64,000 nt of DNA from JAFGVL01 sp963663245 (GTDB lineage Bacteria; Bacteroidota; Bacteroidia; Bacteroidales; Paludibacteraceae), in assembly GCA_963663245.1 (NCBI GenBank), contig OY760143.1:496001-560000 (forward strand), given 5' to 3'. This document shows, piece by piece, positions 23,729 through 33,800 of the stretch. The notes beneath the pieces were generated by a model, which was not told where the DNA came from, did not search any database, and was given only the letters and a program-made list of their open reading frames with translations. Both the position numbers and the translations under genes were made by a program. How positions within the stretch are numbered: position 1 is the first letter of the stretch; each line of letters opens with the position of its first letter.

Positions 23729-24958
23729 ATGAAAAAAGCAATTAAAATTACGAATCATTTATCTACAGAGAATTTATATCGTTTACCATGGACAATGACA
23801 GACAATGCTACTACATGGCTAGAAGTAACAAGAGCTTGTGATATTACTTGCGAATACTGTCCGCAAGATAAAAGTAAGTGTAAACATAAATCACTTAGAG
23901 AAGTGTCGTTTGAGATAGATGAACTAATGAAAATGAGAAAATGTAGCACTATGATTATTGCTGGTGGAGAGCCTTTAGTTCACCCGGAGCTATTAGAAAT
24001 AGTCGCGCTTATAAAAAAGAAAAATGTGCAGGCATTTATCATTACAAATGGGGTAACTCTAGATGCTACTTATTTATCAAAATTGAAAAAATCAGGATTG
24101 ATGGGAGCTATTCTTCATGTTGATTCGGGTCAACACCGACCAGATTGGGAAAATAAAACAGAGGGAGAATTAAACGAACTGAGACAGTATTTTGCAGATA
24201 TGTTTCATGCAGAAAAAGATATGATATGTTCATTTATTACAACGGTTATTCCAGCAGCCTTAAGTGGTGTTCCGGATATTATTAAATGGATGAATGAGAA
24301 TACCAAAAAAGTGAATCAGAACATTCTTATTCCTGTACGAGAATGGCACCTCTATAATCATTGGGATTCTTTTGTGGATGGGAAGCAGGTAAATGCACCA
24401 GTAGTAAACAATGATTTGGCAGAGTTTCCCAAATACATAAGTGCGGGAGATATTAGCGATGAAATCAGGAAATCCTTGCCCGATTTTAACTTCAACTCTT
24501 ACTTAGGAGGAACAGAGATAGCCAATGCTCCTAAATGGGCTATTGGAAGTTACCTTCAATTAGGTGATAAATTTTTAGGGTCAATTGGTCCTAAAAGTAT
24601 GGAGATAATCCAAAATGCACACCACTTTATTAATGGCACCTACTTTTCTTTCTCTAAAAAAAGGACTTATGGGATGTTTAAATTTCTCTTGCCTCTCTTA
24701 TCTCTTTTTGATAAGGAAGCAAGAGCCATATTTGTGAAGTACTTTTTGCTAAGACCATGGAACTTTTTTTTGAGAAGTCAATTTCAAACTATTGTAGTGA
24801 TGCAACCTTGGGATTTCACTGAAGAAGGTGAGTATGATATGTGCGATGGTTGCCCCAACAAAACATACTATAAAGGAAGACTTGTTTCGGAATGTAGAAT
24901 AGACGAATATTCAGAACATGGTAAGCTTCTTTCTCATGGTCCTCGACGTTGTAAATAG
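23729..24958 (+). CDS. Radical SAM enzyme with a C-terminal cysteine cluster
   Basis: A 409-residue radical SAM protein. The [4Fe-4S] motif is C37-x3-C41-x2-C44 (TRACDITCEYC) and the SAM-binding GGEP motif follows (AGGEPLVHPE). The C-terminus has a second Cys cluster, MCDGCPNKTYY...SEC...RRC, which could hold another iron centre. From memory, the KSMEIIQNAHHF segment and the CDGCP-x2-T end resemble the Tes/MJ0619 group, whose characterised archaeal member joins lipid tails; this is a recollection, not a search. It lies 41 bases after the MBL gene and 33 before the acyltransferase gene. Confidence 0.85.
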   Translation: MKKAIKITNHLSTENLYRLPWTMTDNATTWLEVTRACDITCEYCPQDKSKCKHKSLREVSFEIDELMKMRKCSTMIIAGGEPLVHPELLEIVALIKKKNVQAFIITNGVTLDATYLSKLKKSGLMGAILHVDSGQHRPDWENKTEGELNELRQYFADMFHAEKDMICSFITTVIPAALSGVPDIIKWMNENTKKVNQNILIPVREWHLYNHWDSFVDGKQVNAPVVNNDLAEFPKYISAGDISDEIRKSLPDFNFNSYLGGTEIANAPKWAIGSYLQLGDKFLGSIGPKSMEIIQNAHHFINGTYFSFSKKRTYGMFKFLLPLLSLFDKEARAIFVKYFLLRPWNFFLRSQFQTIVVMQPWDFTEEGEYDMCDGCPNKTYYKGRLVSECRIDEYSEHGKLLSHGPRRCK

Positions 24959-24991
24959 TACTCTTATTCAATCACTATAAATTAAATAACG

Positions 24992-25840
24992 ATGTTTAAA
25001 AAGAACGTTCAATTAGATAGCGCAAGAAAAATATCAAGCTGGAGAAAAATATCTTTAGGGTCTTGGAAGCCAAGAGGAGATTCTTCTGTTTATGTTAACC
25101 TTGAGATTGATGCTGAACCAGTGCTAGAGCAAATAGCAGTTTTAAATGAGCAGAAAAAAGATAAGCAGTTTAAGTTACAATTTATCAACTATTTTGTAAA
25201 AGCACTTGGTGTTGCTGTGGCTCAAAATCCGCAAATAAACTCAATGGTGCGTATGGGGAAGATTTACCCTAGAAAGAATGTTGATATTTTCTTTCATGTA
25301 GTAAATAATACGAAGGATGGAGAAGATTTGTCGGGCTTCGTTTTTAGAGATGCAGATAAGAAAAGTCTTTGGGAAAATTTAGAGCAGTACTATAGCTCTG
25401 TTAAAGAAATTAAGAAAGGACATAATAAAAAATATATTGCAGTAAAGAAGGCTTTTAAAATTATCCCTGGTTTTATGTCAGCAAAGGTCTTGAATTTCTT
25501 TGGCTTCATTTTATACACTCTCAATCTTTGGAATCCTCTTTTGGGCGAGCAAGATGCCTTTGGTGGTATTATGCTCACCTATGTAGGTTCATTAGGAGTT
25601 GATAATGCATTGACTCCAATTGCACCATATACTAATATCCCAATGGTTGTTTCCGTAGGAGCAATTAAAAAAAGACCCTTTGTAATTGATGATGAACTGG
25701 TAGCTCGTAAAACAGTGAAAGTAGGACTCGTTTTTGATCATCGACTTTGTGATGGTGTGCAAATGCAACAACTAATATCAAGCTTAGAAGATTTAATGAA
25801 CCCCTCTTTGGAGGCAACGAAAAAGCTGATGAATATATAA
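24992..25840 (+). CDS. Stand-alone E2-type (2-oxoacid dehydrogenase/CAT-fold) acyltransferase
   Basis: A 282-residue protein with only the catalytic domain of E2 acyltransferases. The active-site motif is H250-R-L-C-D254-G (HxxxDG). There is no lipoyl domain and no peripheral-subunit-binding domain, so it cannot act in a normal dehydrogenase complex. Like chloramphenicol acetyltransferase it probably moves an acyl group from CoA (or an acyl carrier) to a small molecule or lipid; a hydrophobic stretch near 165-190 fits a greasy substrate. It follows the radical SAM gene by 33 bases and precedes the lipoprotein gene by 27. Confidence 0.8.
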   Translation: MFKKNVQLDSARKISSWRKISLGSWKPRGDSSVYVNLEIDAEPVLEQIAVLNEQKKDKQFKLQFINYFVKALGVAVAQNPQINSMVRMGKIYPRKNVDIFFHVVNNTKDGEDLSGFVFRDADKKSLWENLEQYYSSVKEIKKGHNKKYIAVKKAFKIIPGFMSAKVLNFFGFILYTLNLWNPLLGEQDAFGGIMLTYVGSLGVDNALTPIAPYTNIPMVVSVGAIKKRPFVIDDELVARKTVKVGLVFDHRLCDGVQMQQLISSLEDLMNPSLEATKKLMNI

Positions 25841-25867
25841 ACGTAATAAAAAATTAAAAAAGAACAC

Positions 25868-26491
25868 ATGAAAAATAAACAAATATTATTAGGATTAATA
25901 CTTATACTAATATCATCCTGTGTAGGTTTTATGGAAACAGTAAATTGTAGAGACTTTTCATTGAATGAAGAAAATTATTGGTTTCCTCTAGCTGTTGGAG
26001 ATACAGTAAGTTTTGTAAATACGAAAGATGAAATAAAAACATTTACCGTTGTCGATAAACATATTTCACATAGGAAAGAATATACCTCTGATACAGGTTG
26101 TGGATGTTATGATGAATCAAGAATGCTTTTGAAAAGCGGAGTAGACTCTCTTTGGTTAAGGCGGGAAGTAATGTATGTGAATGATAATAAAGGGAATAAT
26201 TATGAAGAGATTGTATTTACGATTAATGGGAAACAGTCTGGATTTTATGAAACAGATAGATCAAAAATTAATAGTGTTACCATCAATGAAAAAACATTTA
26301 CTGATGTCGTCTTTTATACTTGTTCTGAATGCGAAAAAGACTTAAGTGTAAATAAAATGTATAGTGTAAAAAATTTAGGTGTAGTTCAGTTTGAACAAGT
26401 TAACGGTGAAGTTTGGACAAGGACAAATTTAAGTAATTATGGAGCAACAACGATGGAGTCTTTCATTTTTGAAGAAACAACTTGTGATTGA
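25868..26491 (+). CDS. Lipoprotein, last gene of the radical SAM cassette
   Basis: A 207-residue predicted lipoprotein with lipobox LISSC. The mature part contains several Cys (CGC near residue 78, CSEC near 154), unusual for a surface lipoprotein and suggesting disulfides or a metal site. No domain is recognised. Tight spacing puts it in the same transcript as the three enzyme genes. Confidence 0.65.
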   Translation: MKNKQILLGLILILISSCVGFMETVNCRDFSLNEENYWFPLAVGDTVSFVNTKDEIKTFTVVDKHISHRKEYTSDTGCGCYDESRMLLKSGVDSLWLRREVMYVNDNKGNNYEEIVFTINGKQSGFYETDRSKINSVTINEKTFTDVVFYTCSECEKDLSVNKMYSVKNLGVVQFEQVNGEVWTRTNLSNYGATTMESFIFEETTCD

Positions 26492-26597
26492 TAAAGAATA
26501 GAGAGGGTAGAGTAATTGTAAGTTTATTGTTTAGTAAAATAAAAAGAGAGTGGTGTGGTGTTATATTTCCCTATTCCTTTATTCAATATTGTAGTTG

Positions 26598-26838
26598 TTA
26601 TTCTATGCTATCCTTCAAATTCTGAGGCAACTCCTTATTCGTCTCAGCTCCTAGCTTTTTAATATATTCCATCTGGCCAATAATAGTGTCTCTCTTATTG
26701 CTTGATTCAGTGAGCTTATTCATAGCAGCACCATAAGCTTTTTGTGAACCGTCTAAAGACTTCTCTATATCTTGTAAATCTTCGATAAATCCAATAAATT
26801 TATCGTAAAGCTTACCGCTTTCGTATGCAATTTCTCTA
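26598..26838 (-). pseudogene. Degraded second copy of the rmuC 3' end
   Basis: Read on the minus strand this stretch encodes about 79 residues that match the C-terminus of RmuC (34614-35915) almost throughout, from REIAYESGKLYDKF to PQNLKDSIE, with about ten substitutions. An in-frame stop lies just upstream and there is no start codon or nuclease domain, so it is a remnant. It has the same orientation as rmuC and lies 8 kb away, on the far side of two T9SS genes. In the rest of 26492-26920 I see only a hairpin (26875-26902, 10-bp stem, no T run). Confidence 0.85.
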
Positions 26839-26920
26839 AATTTAACTTAATGACATTGATCGTGCTGGAGTGCTGGAACTTAGTCCGCTTGAACTAAGCT
26901 CCTTTAATAGTTTTGAGTAG

Positions 26921-29900
26921 TTATTCGATAATCAATTTTTTAGCATTCCTAGAGTTCGCTCTAATAAAGTATATTCCAGCTTTTAGATCTAGGTCAAAAT
27001 TATTAATCTTCTCTGTAGTTTCTTTGCTGTATACCATTCGTCCCATGCTATCATAAATAGTAATAGTAGCATTCTCTTTTTTATCAAATTTGAGAATGAA
27101 CTGTCCTTTTGAAGGGTTTGGTGATAGCTTGAATTTTGTTTCCTTAGCATCATTTAGGGCTGTATTTGTTCGCTGATAATCTTCTGAGTATGTTGTACAG
27201 TTAGGTATGCTAGATACGCCTACTGCATAGAAATCATTATCCAATGCTTTATATTGATATTTTGTAGCTCCAATAATTGGGTCTAAATAACCGCTAGTAG
27301 AGCTGCCTACTCTTTTATACCATTGAAATATAGTATCACTGGTGCTAACATATAGATCTCCTTTTTCCTCTATAATTGGCTTTGCAGGTAAGGGAACACG
27401 AGTCACAGTTAGAGAATCTGTTAGTTGGCCAGAGTTACTACTTGATTTAGATTGAAGGTACACATATATCTTCATTGTGCCTGTGAAACCATCCTCCCAA
27501 TTAATAGTGGCAGTAGATGTGCCACTTCCTTGAGTTACATCAAGATTGCCTGCTTCCCATGGTACTCTGTTCCAAAAGAACCAAGCGTCTGTATTATCTC
27601 CAGTAGTGGTATAAACGTTATTGCTTATATTCTCACATACTTCAGTAATTCCTGTTGGATTTGTTGGTTTTCCTATCGATGTAAAATCATCAGAAGCTGT
27701 AGCACAATTTTCTATGCTAGAAACTAATACGGCATAAGTGTCACCATCAGTTGCTGTATATGTTTGTGTTGTAGCACCAATAATAGGGTCTAAATAACCA
27801 CTAGTAGAAGTGCCTACTCTTTTATACCATTGGTATCCAGTGGCAGTAGTTGATTCTAATGCGCCATAGCTTTGCGTAACTATTGGCTTAGCTGGTTTTG
27901 CTACGCGTTCAAGGTTCAGTGTATCTGAGTTCTCTCCAGTACATAAGCCATTTCTTAAATAAGCCCATATTTGCACATCGCCAACGAAGGATTGATTCCA
28001 TGATACTTTGCAAATAGTGTCACCTTCAGTGTGAGTGAGTATAGTTCCAGCACTTGATGGATCCATTGCCCATTTTACATAAGCGTTACTAGTATTCACA
28101 ACACTATATCTACTTAAGGATATGTCTTGACATTCTTGATCAGTTCCTGTTCCAATAGGTTTAGGTAGTTTAGGTACTCCAGTGCAGTAGTCGTCAGAAG
28201 TTGAAAAACAGCCATTATTATCGGCCACTTTTACTACATAGGCTGCATCTCCTTGAAGCGTAAACTTTTGGTCTGTAAAGCCGTAATAAGTATCTAAGTA
28301 TCCAACTCCGCTGCCTAGTCTTTGGCACCATTCATAGGCAGTTCCAGCAGATGCAATTAAAGTGTCTGCATCTTGTGTAATTATTGGCTTTGGACCAAGA
28401 GGAATACGTTCAATTATGATGGAATCTGAGTATGGACTAGTACAGCTACCCTCAGTAAGATAGGTGTATATTTTCACTTCACCTTGATAAGAGGTATTCC
28501 AGTATACTGCCGCTTTTTCATCTTTGCTTGCTGATGCACTGATTATTAATGTGCCTGCCTCAGCAGGATGAAGCACCCAATTAATTGCGTACGACTGACT
28601 GTCGTTAAAAGTGCATGTATAAATGTCAATACCATCGTTTAAGCAAACGATAGTATCTCCTGTAGGTTTTTTTAAGGCCCCTAAGAAATTACAATTCCCA
28701 ATAATCGGATCAAAAATAACAGCACCGACCTCATTATCTTCATTGTCATCAAATATTTTATTGTCAATAGCGTCTGAAGTTAGCCCTTCAAATATATTCC
28801 CGTAAGCGTAGACGCGTTCTGGAATTGTATTTTTAATATCGTACCCAGTACTGTTCAGGAAGGTATTATTTCCGCGTTCAGTGCTGTTGTTTAATCCGAG
28901 GTTATTGTATCTTTCATCGCTTATCTCTAGTCCCACTAGGTTTCCATCAAAAAGACAATCTCTTAGTACAAGCCCGTAATCATTATCGATGCCCAAGTCA
29001 TTGTTTTCAAATACACATCTGCTTACATAGCAAGTATCATAATAAGTTCTAAAGGCTATTGTATTATTTTTGAAGTAGCAACTATCGAAATCCATAGCAC
29101 CATAGTTATAGCAATTGTTGTCAAAATGTGAATTTCTTATAGAACGAGTATTTCCATCTTTCTTAATATTGCAATTGATACCACTATAATAAAAATGCGT
29201 GTTTGTTACATTTAATTCTCCTTTACAGATAATAGCTGTATTATAAGTTGGTGTTGTTCTTAATGTATCATTGTTCGTGTCGCCAGCAATATCATCATCT
29301 GCTATAGAAGTGAAAATAACTGGGTTCGATTCTGTTCCATTGATATATAAGCTACCTGTACTTGGAATTTCTATATCACCATCCATCAGCTTTATAATTG
29401 TTCCTTCATGGATTGTAAGGTTCTCATGCCCCAAGTATTCTCCAGTTGCAAAGGGGATACCGTCATTGCTAAATAAATGAACAGGGTCATTTGATCGAAG
29501 GGCGTTTAAGTAAAATGCATTTGTCCCATTATGATCCATAGTGTTGCCACTAAAGTCAGAGTTAACTGTCATATTATTAATATATACAGCCTTCTCAATA
29601 TTCTCCTTAAATGAGCAATTATTGATATAACAAATTGAGCTTGAGTCTGAACCAAGACTGCTATTGCTACCATCTATGCGAAGACCCTCAGTGCCATTAT
29701 TTTCAAACGAACAGTTATCAGCTCGTACATCACCAGCATAATTTGTGGCGGAGATACCTGCGTTGCCATTATTTTTAAATGTAGAATTATAAAAGCCTAA
29801 TGAGTCAATAGTAGCGATGCTTGTCATTACTCCATTTACTCTACAGTTGCTAACACTACAGTTATCAAGTGTTCCATTTTTAGTAAAGGAGATACCGTTG

Positions 29901-30412
29901 TAGTCAGATTGGCTTACAATTGTGTTGTTAATAACACAGCTGTCAGATGAAATCATTAATGCTGCACTATAGTAACTAATTGAGCTGCCACCTCCATAAT
30001 ACACTTTTGTATTTTGGATACTCATCTTGTGCGTCCATAACCATACGCTACCCCAGTCTCCAGCTTCTGGAGAGCCATCTGATCCGCTTATTGTTTCACC
30101 TACCGAATTGTCGTCTATTGATGTAATGATAATAGGACTTATGCTTGTGCCATTTAGCCTAAGCTCATTATCAGGAAAACCAGCACCCATGCTAGGAGCT
30201 AAAAGGCTTACTCCGTGGCCTAGTTTTATTACTGTACCAGCAGTAACGGTTACTTTTGCGCTACTGTTTATGTTTATAGTTTGTGAAACATAAACAGTTC
30301 CCGACCATGTAGTAGAAGAAGTTATGTCATTTGACACAGTGGTATATGAAGCAGAGTATGTGTTTATAAAAGTAGCTGAAAAAAGGACTGCGATTAAGAT
30401 TAGTTTTTTCAT
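26921..30412 (-). CDS. Giant beta-helix T9SS cargo protein
   Basis: A 1163-residue secreted protein. Signal peptide about 1-20; right-handed beta-helix about 20-620, rich in NN/NC turns (for example NTKVYYGG, SCVINNTIV); then several PKD/Ig-like domains (about 640-1090) with a repeated YKRVGTSTSGYLDPIIGAT block; then a T9SS type A sorting domain (about 1095-1163, KLSPNPSKGQF ... GIYFIRA). It is probably displayed on or released from the surface. Beta-helix proteins of this kind may bind or cleave polysaccharide, but no catalytic residues are evident. The YKRVG blocks are nearly identical, suggesting internal duplication. Confidence 0.82.
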   Translation of the reverse strand: MKKLILIAVLFSATFINTYSASYTTVSNDITSSTTWSGTVYVSQTININSSAKVTVTAGTVIKLGHGVSLLAPSMGAGFPDNELRLNGTSISPIIITSIDDNSVGETISGSDGSPEAGDWGSVWLWTHKMSIQNTKVYYGGGSSISYYSAALMISSDSCVINNTIVSQSDYNGISFTKNGTLDNCSVSNCRVNGVMTSIATIDSLGFYNSTFKNNGNAGISATNYAGDVRADNCSFENNGTEGLRIDGSNSSLGSDSSSICYINNCSFKENIEKAVYINNMTVNSDFSGNTMDHNGTNAFYLNALRSNDPVHLFSNDGIPFATGEYLGHENLTIHEGTIIKLMDGDIEIPSTGSLYINGTESNPVIFTSIADDDIAGDTNNDTLRTTPTYNTAIICKGELNVTNTHFYYSGINCNIKKDGNTRSIRNSHFDNNCYNYGAMDFDSCYFKNNTIAFRTYYDTCYVSRCVFENNDLGIDNDYGLVLRDCLFDGNLVGLEISDERYNNLGLNNSTERGNNTFLNSTGYDIKNTIPERVYAYGNIFEGLTSDAIDNKIFDDNEDNEVGAVIFDPIIGNCNFLGALKKPTGDTIVCLNDGIDIYTCTFNDSQSYAINWVLHPAEAGTLIISASASKDEKAAVYWNTSYQGEVKIYTYLTEGSCTSPYSDSIIIERIPLGPKPIITQDADTLIASAGTAYEWCQRLGSGVGYLDTYYGFTDQKFTLQGDAAYVVKVADNNGCFSTSDDYCTGVPKLPKPIGTGTDQECQDISLSRYSVVNTSNAYVKWAMDPSSAGTILTHTEGDTICKVSWNQSFVGDVQIWAYLRNGLCTGENSDTLNLERVAKPAKPIVTQSYGALESTTATGYQWYKRVGTSTSGYLDPIIGATTQTYTATDGDTYAVLVSSIENCATASDDFTSIGKPTNPTGITEVCENISNNVYTTTGDNTDAWFFWNRVPWEAGNLDVTQGSGTSTATINWEDGFTGTMKIYVYLQSKSSSNSGQLTDSLTVTRVPLPAKPIIEEKGDLYVSTSDTIFQWYKRVGSSTSGYLDPIIGATKYQYKALDNDFYAVGVSSIPNCTTYSEDYQRTNTALNDAKETKFKLSPNPSKGQFILKFDKKENATITIYDSMGRMVYSKETTEKINNFDLDLKAGIYFIRANSRNAKKLIIE

Positions 30413-30499
30413 TTTTTGATAATTATGTTATTGAATTATTAATTTGCCGATTGTTTGCTAGAAAAGGTCTTATTGATTTACAATTTCTACTAAAAATGA

Positions 30500-30507
30500 C
30501 AAAAGTA
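30500..30507 (-). promoter_or_regulatory. -7 element TACTTTTG for the beta-helix T9SS gene
   Basis: A perfect TAnnTTTG match on the minus strand, 87 bases before the start. Confidence 0.45.
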
Positions 30508-30748
30508 CTTTACTCGTTAAACTAAAACGTATTTTTCATGTTAAAATATAGTTAAGTTATTCATTTTTTGTGAATGCCTCTGTTTGGCATAATGATTTGC
30601 TGCATGATTAAATAAAAAGAACTTTTGTTTTATGTTCGACGACTTTGTTTTTCGCTCTCACACAATTTCATCGTCTGCATACAGTCAATAAAATAATAAA
30701 TATGCCCAAAGGGCTTTGTATATTACCCGTAGGTATATCCTACGGAAA

Positions 30749-30782
30749 CAAAAACGAGAGCAAGTAAACCACCTGCTCTCGT
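30749..30782 (-). terminator. Rho-independent terminator, minus strand
   Basis: A 12-bp stem with one G-U pair (30754-30765 with 30771-30782), 5-nt loop, then a T run on the minus strand, downstream of the 30805-34449 gene. Confidence 0.8.
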
Positions 30783-30804
30783 ATCCATTTCAATCTCTTC
30801 TATC

Positions 30805-33800
30805 TTATTCTACAATAAATTTCCCTTCTGTTCGCATGCCAGACGACTCGCTTACTTCGTAGAAATAGACACCAGCTAGGTAGTCATTTTTATTGATGCG
30901 GATAGTGCTTTCTTTAGGCATTCCTTTGTATAGAATTTTCCCTTGTGCATTCCATATTTTGATGGAAACCTTGTTTACCATATCATTAGGAATGTGTAAC
31001 AAAGAACTGCTCTTTACAGGGTTCGGGTATACATATATCTCCTTGTTTAGGTTCGGGTCTTGTATGCCAACACCTGTTCCATAAGTAAAGCTTCGAGTTT
31101 CCGACCAAGAAGAAGTACCGTTTATATAGCGGTCTTTTGCTTTTACACGCCAATAGTAGGTATTGCCAAGTGATAAGTTGGCATAATTGTCTAGTTGATT
31201 GATGCTAATGGCAACAGGTGCTACATCATCAAAAATAGCTGATTTTGATGCGATAGGTGCTGAAAAGCTAGGGTTAATATCAATTTGTACCGAATAGTAT
31301 ATCGAATCGGATTGGTTGTCGTTTGATGTTTGCCAAATCAAAAGAGTGCCTTCATCCGCATTTCCTCCGTTTACAGGTTGCATAAGCATCGGTTGGCTCG
31401 GAGCAGTATTGCTACCATTATCGATAAATAGTTTTCTTGTTTGATTGCTCCAACAAGAGTTGCCAGTATAATCGTTCGATTTTACTCTCCAATAAACAAT
31501 TTTGTGTCCTGAGATTGGAAATGGCGGATTAAAAACCATTTGTGGAAAGCCACTGCGTTCTACCACATTAACCGTAAAGTTAGGGTCTTCGGCAAAGTAT
31601 AAATTAAAGTCCGGTTGTCCGGGCGAACTAGGGTCTGGATTCCCAGTACATTCCCAATTAAAGCGTACCGTATTTAAATTCGTTTTGAAAGCATAATTAT
31701 TAGCAGGCTCAATTAAATTAAATGGGTTAGGAGGGTCGTCTCTTTGATCCCAAGTAAATCGTGCCCACCTACTTGGTTCTGAATTATCTACTCCATCATA
31801 CGAATAGACTCTCCACCACATACCACAATTGTCTATGTCAAGAGCTGTTTTTAAGGTGTCGGCAACGCCATCTCCTCCTCCGTTTACATCGTGTATGCTA
31901 TAACCCGAAGTGTGCTCTAGGTATATATTTGTAGAATCGGTAAAATTACTTGTAAGACTATCGGTATAAAGTTCCCAGAAATATTGTAGTACTTCCCCTT
32001 CCATGTCTCTGGCTTCAGCCCACCAAAAAGCAACATTAGGCGTTGTTTCTAAGGCAGCAGAAATACCGTAATTATGCGTAGGGCTATCTGGGCGTTTGTT
32101 TATGTGGAAGGTGGTATTGGTCCATTCAGAAGTGTCGTTGGCAGCACTTTTAATGCGCAAACGGGTAAAGTAACTGTATCCTTCCGTTAAATTAGTGTCC
32201 GTATAACTGAAGGTAGTATCTGAGCTTGTTACCCATCCCGATTCGTAAATAGGAGAACCATAATAAGTAGCATTACTCCATAACTCTAGTTGATATTTTT
32301 CCTGGCTGTTATTTACATCCACCCACGAAAATTCAGGTTTTCCGTTGTAAGACAATTTAAAATCGTCAATAGCATTGGTAATGGTAAAGTCTTTTGCTTG
32401 TACCTGATTTCCGGATTGTTTATTCGAAATTTTTATCATTTCCCAAATAAATAAATCGGGAATGGTAACGCTTACACGTGCAGCATCTACTTTTATATTA
32501 CCTAGTTCTGTTCCTTGAGGATTGTCTGGATTATAGATCGTTACAAAAACAGAATCGACAATTGCCAAATTATCCATTAATGCGAGTTTTATAGTTTTAT
32601 TCGTCAAGCGATTGTGCAAGCGCGTAATGGAATCTACATCATGACTAACCAAATGATACAACATCATATCTTCAGTTTCACTCTCGCTACGGAAGATGGT
32701 TACTCTATCCGACATATCTACGCGAATATTTTCATCATCGATTAGTAAATCGGTGTAGGTTCGAACAGTGTTTAGTATGCTTCTAGTAATGGCATTTTTT
32801 GCAGAGTCGGTTTCATTCACATAGCGGAAGTAGATGCGACAATTACCGTCATTTGGGTCAGCAATTTCTTGAATAAAGGCCACTTTTCCTGCACCATGAG
32901 TGCTGATACGTGTGCTCCCAGTAACTAGGTTTTGCCAAGTAGAATTTGTTCTGTCTTGTCCATTTTCATCTTGTGCTCCAGTCCAGCCTGGCGATAATCC
33001 TGTGCCAAATACCATTAGGTTTCCACCTTGGTTTGCATAGTCAAGAAATACACTTACTTGATTGTCTGTAAGGAAAATCCCTTCATGTAATACCACCATT
33101 TCATATTTGGTAAGATCGCTTAGTTTTAAGCTGTCTGGCCATCCTAAATCTGTTCCTGCTATTACTACTTCGTATGATCGTCCTAAGTCTTGCATCAATA
33201 GCTGAGCTCCATAGTTAGGGTCTATGCTTCCCCATGCACAAACTGTAGTGGGCATGGCGAGAATAACACCGACTTCACCGGTAGGTAATACGCTATTTAA
33301 TAAATCACGTTGTGTTTGTACTAGATTGAAGTATTTGGCGTAACCTGCTCTTTCTTCAACTTCGCCAGCAAATTGAGCTAAGCCTCCTGAAGCAAAAGAT
33401 TCGGCAACCATATGCTCGTCAAATTCTACATTGTCGCAAAGACATTCGGCTCCAGGGTGAGGAGTCGTCCACATTAGGTTTCTTTTTCCGCAGGATTGCA
33501 GTGCTTTGTGTCGGGTAGTTGTTGTTCCTTTAAGGGGGTAGCGTTCGGTAAAACTGAAGTATTCACCGCAGACATTGCCCATGGTTTGAATACCATGTTG
33601 TCCTGCTGTGCCAAAATGGTAGTTGTTCCCTACGATAGTAAATTCTCTTCCGTAGTTGTTTTGCGCATAGGCCTTTGTCGAATCAGATAAGGCTTTCCAC
33701 GAATCTTGAATTCGTTGTACTTTAAACAAGTACCAGTATCTAGCTAAAGGAGTGGAAGAGTTAATGTCAGTAGTAAGAGGGAAATTTGTAATGCCTTTAT

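Larger units (their letters stand above)
30413..30804. other. Intergenic region between two T9SS cargo genes
   Basis: A 392-base gap between two minus-strand genes. It holds the promoter motif of the downstream gene (30500-30507), a small hairpin CCGTAGG/CCTACGG (30727-30745) and the terminator of the upstream gene (30749-30782). No open frame of note. Confidence 0.6.

Noticed and set aside
26875..26902. 10-bp stem after the beta-helix T9SS gene as a terminator
   Set aside because: There is no T run on either strand; it is a hairpin of unknown role.
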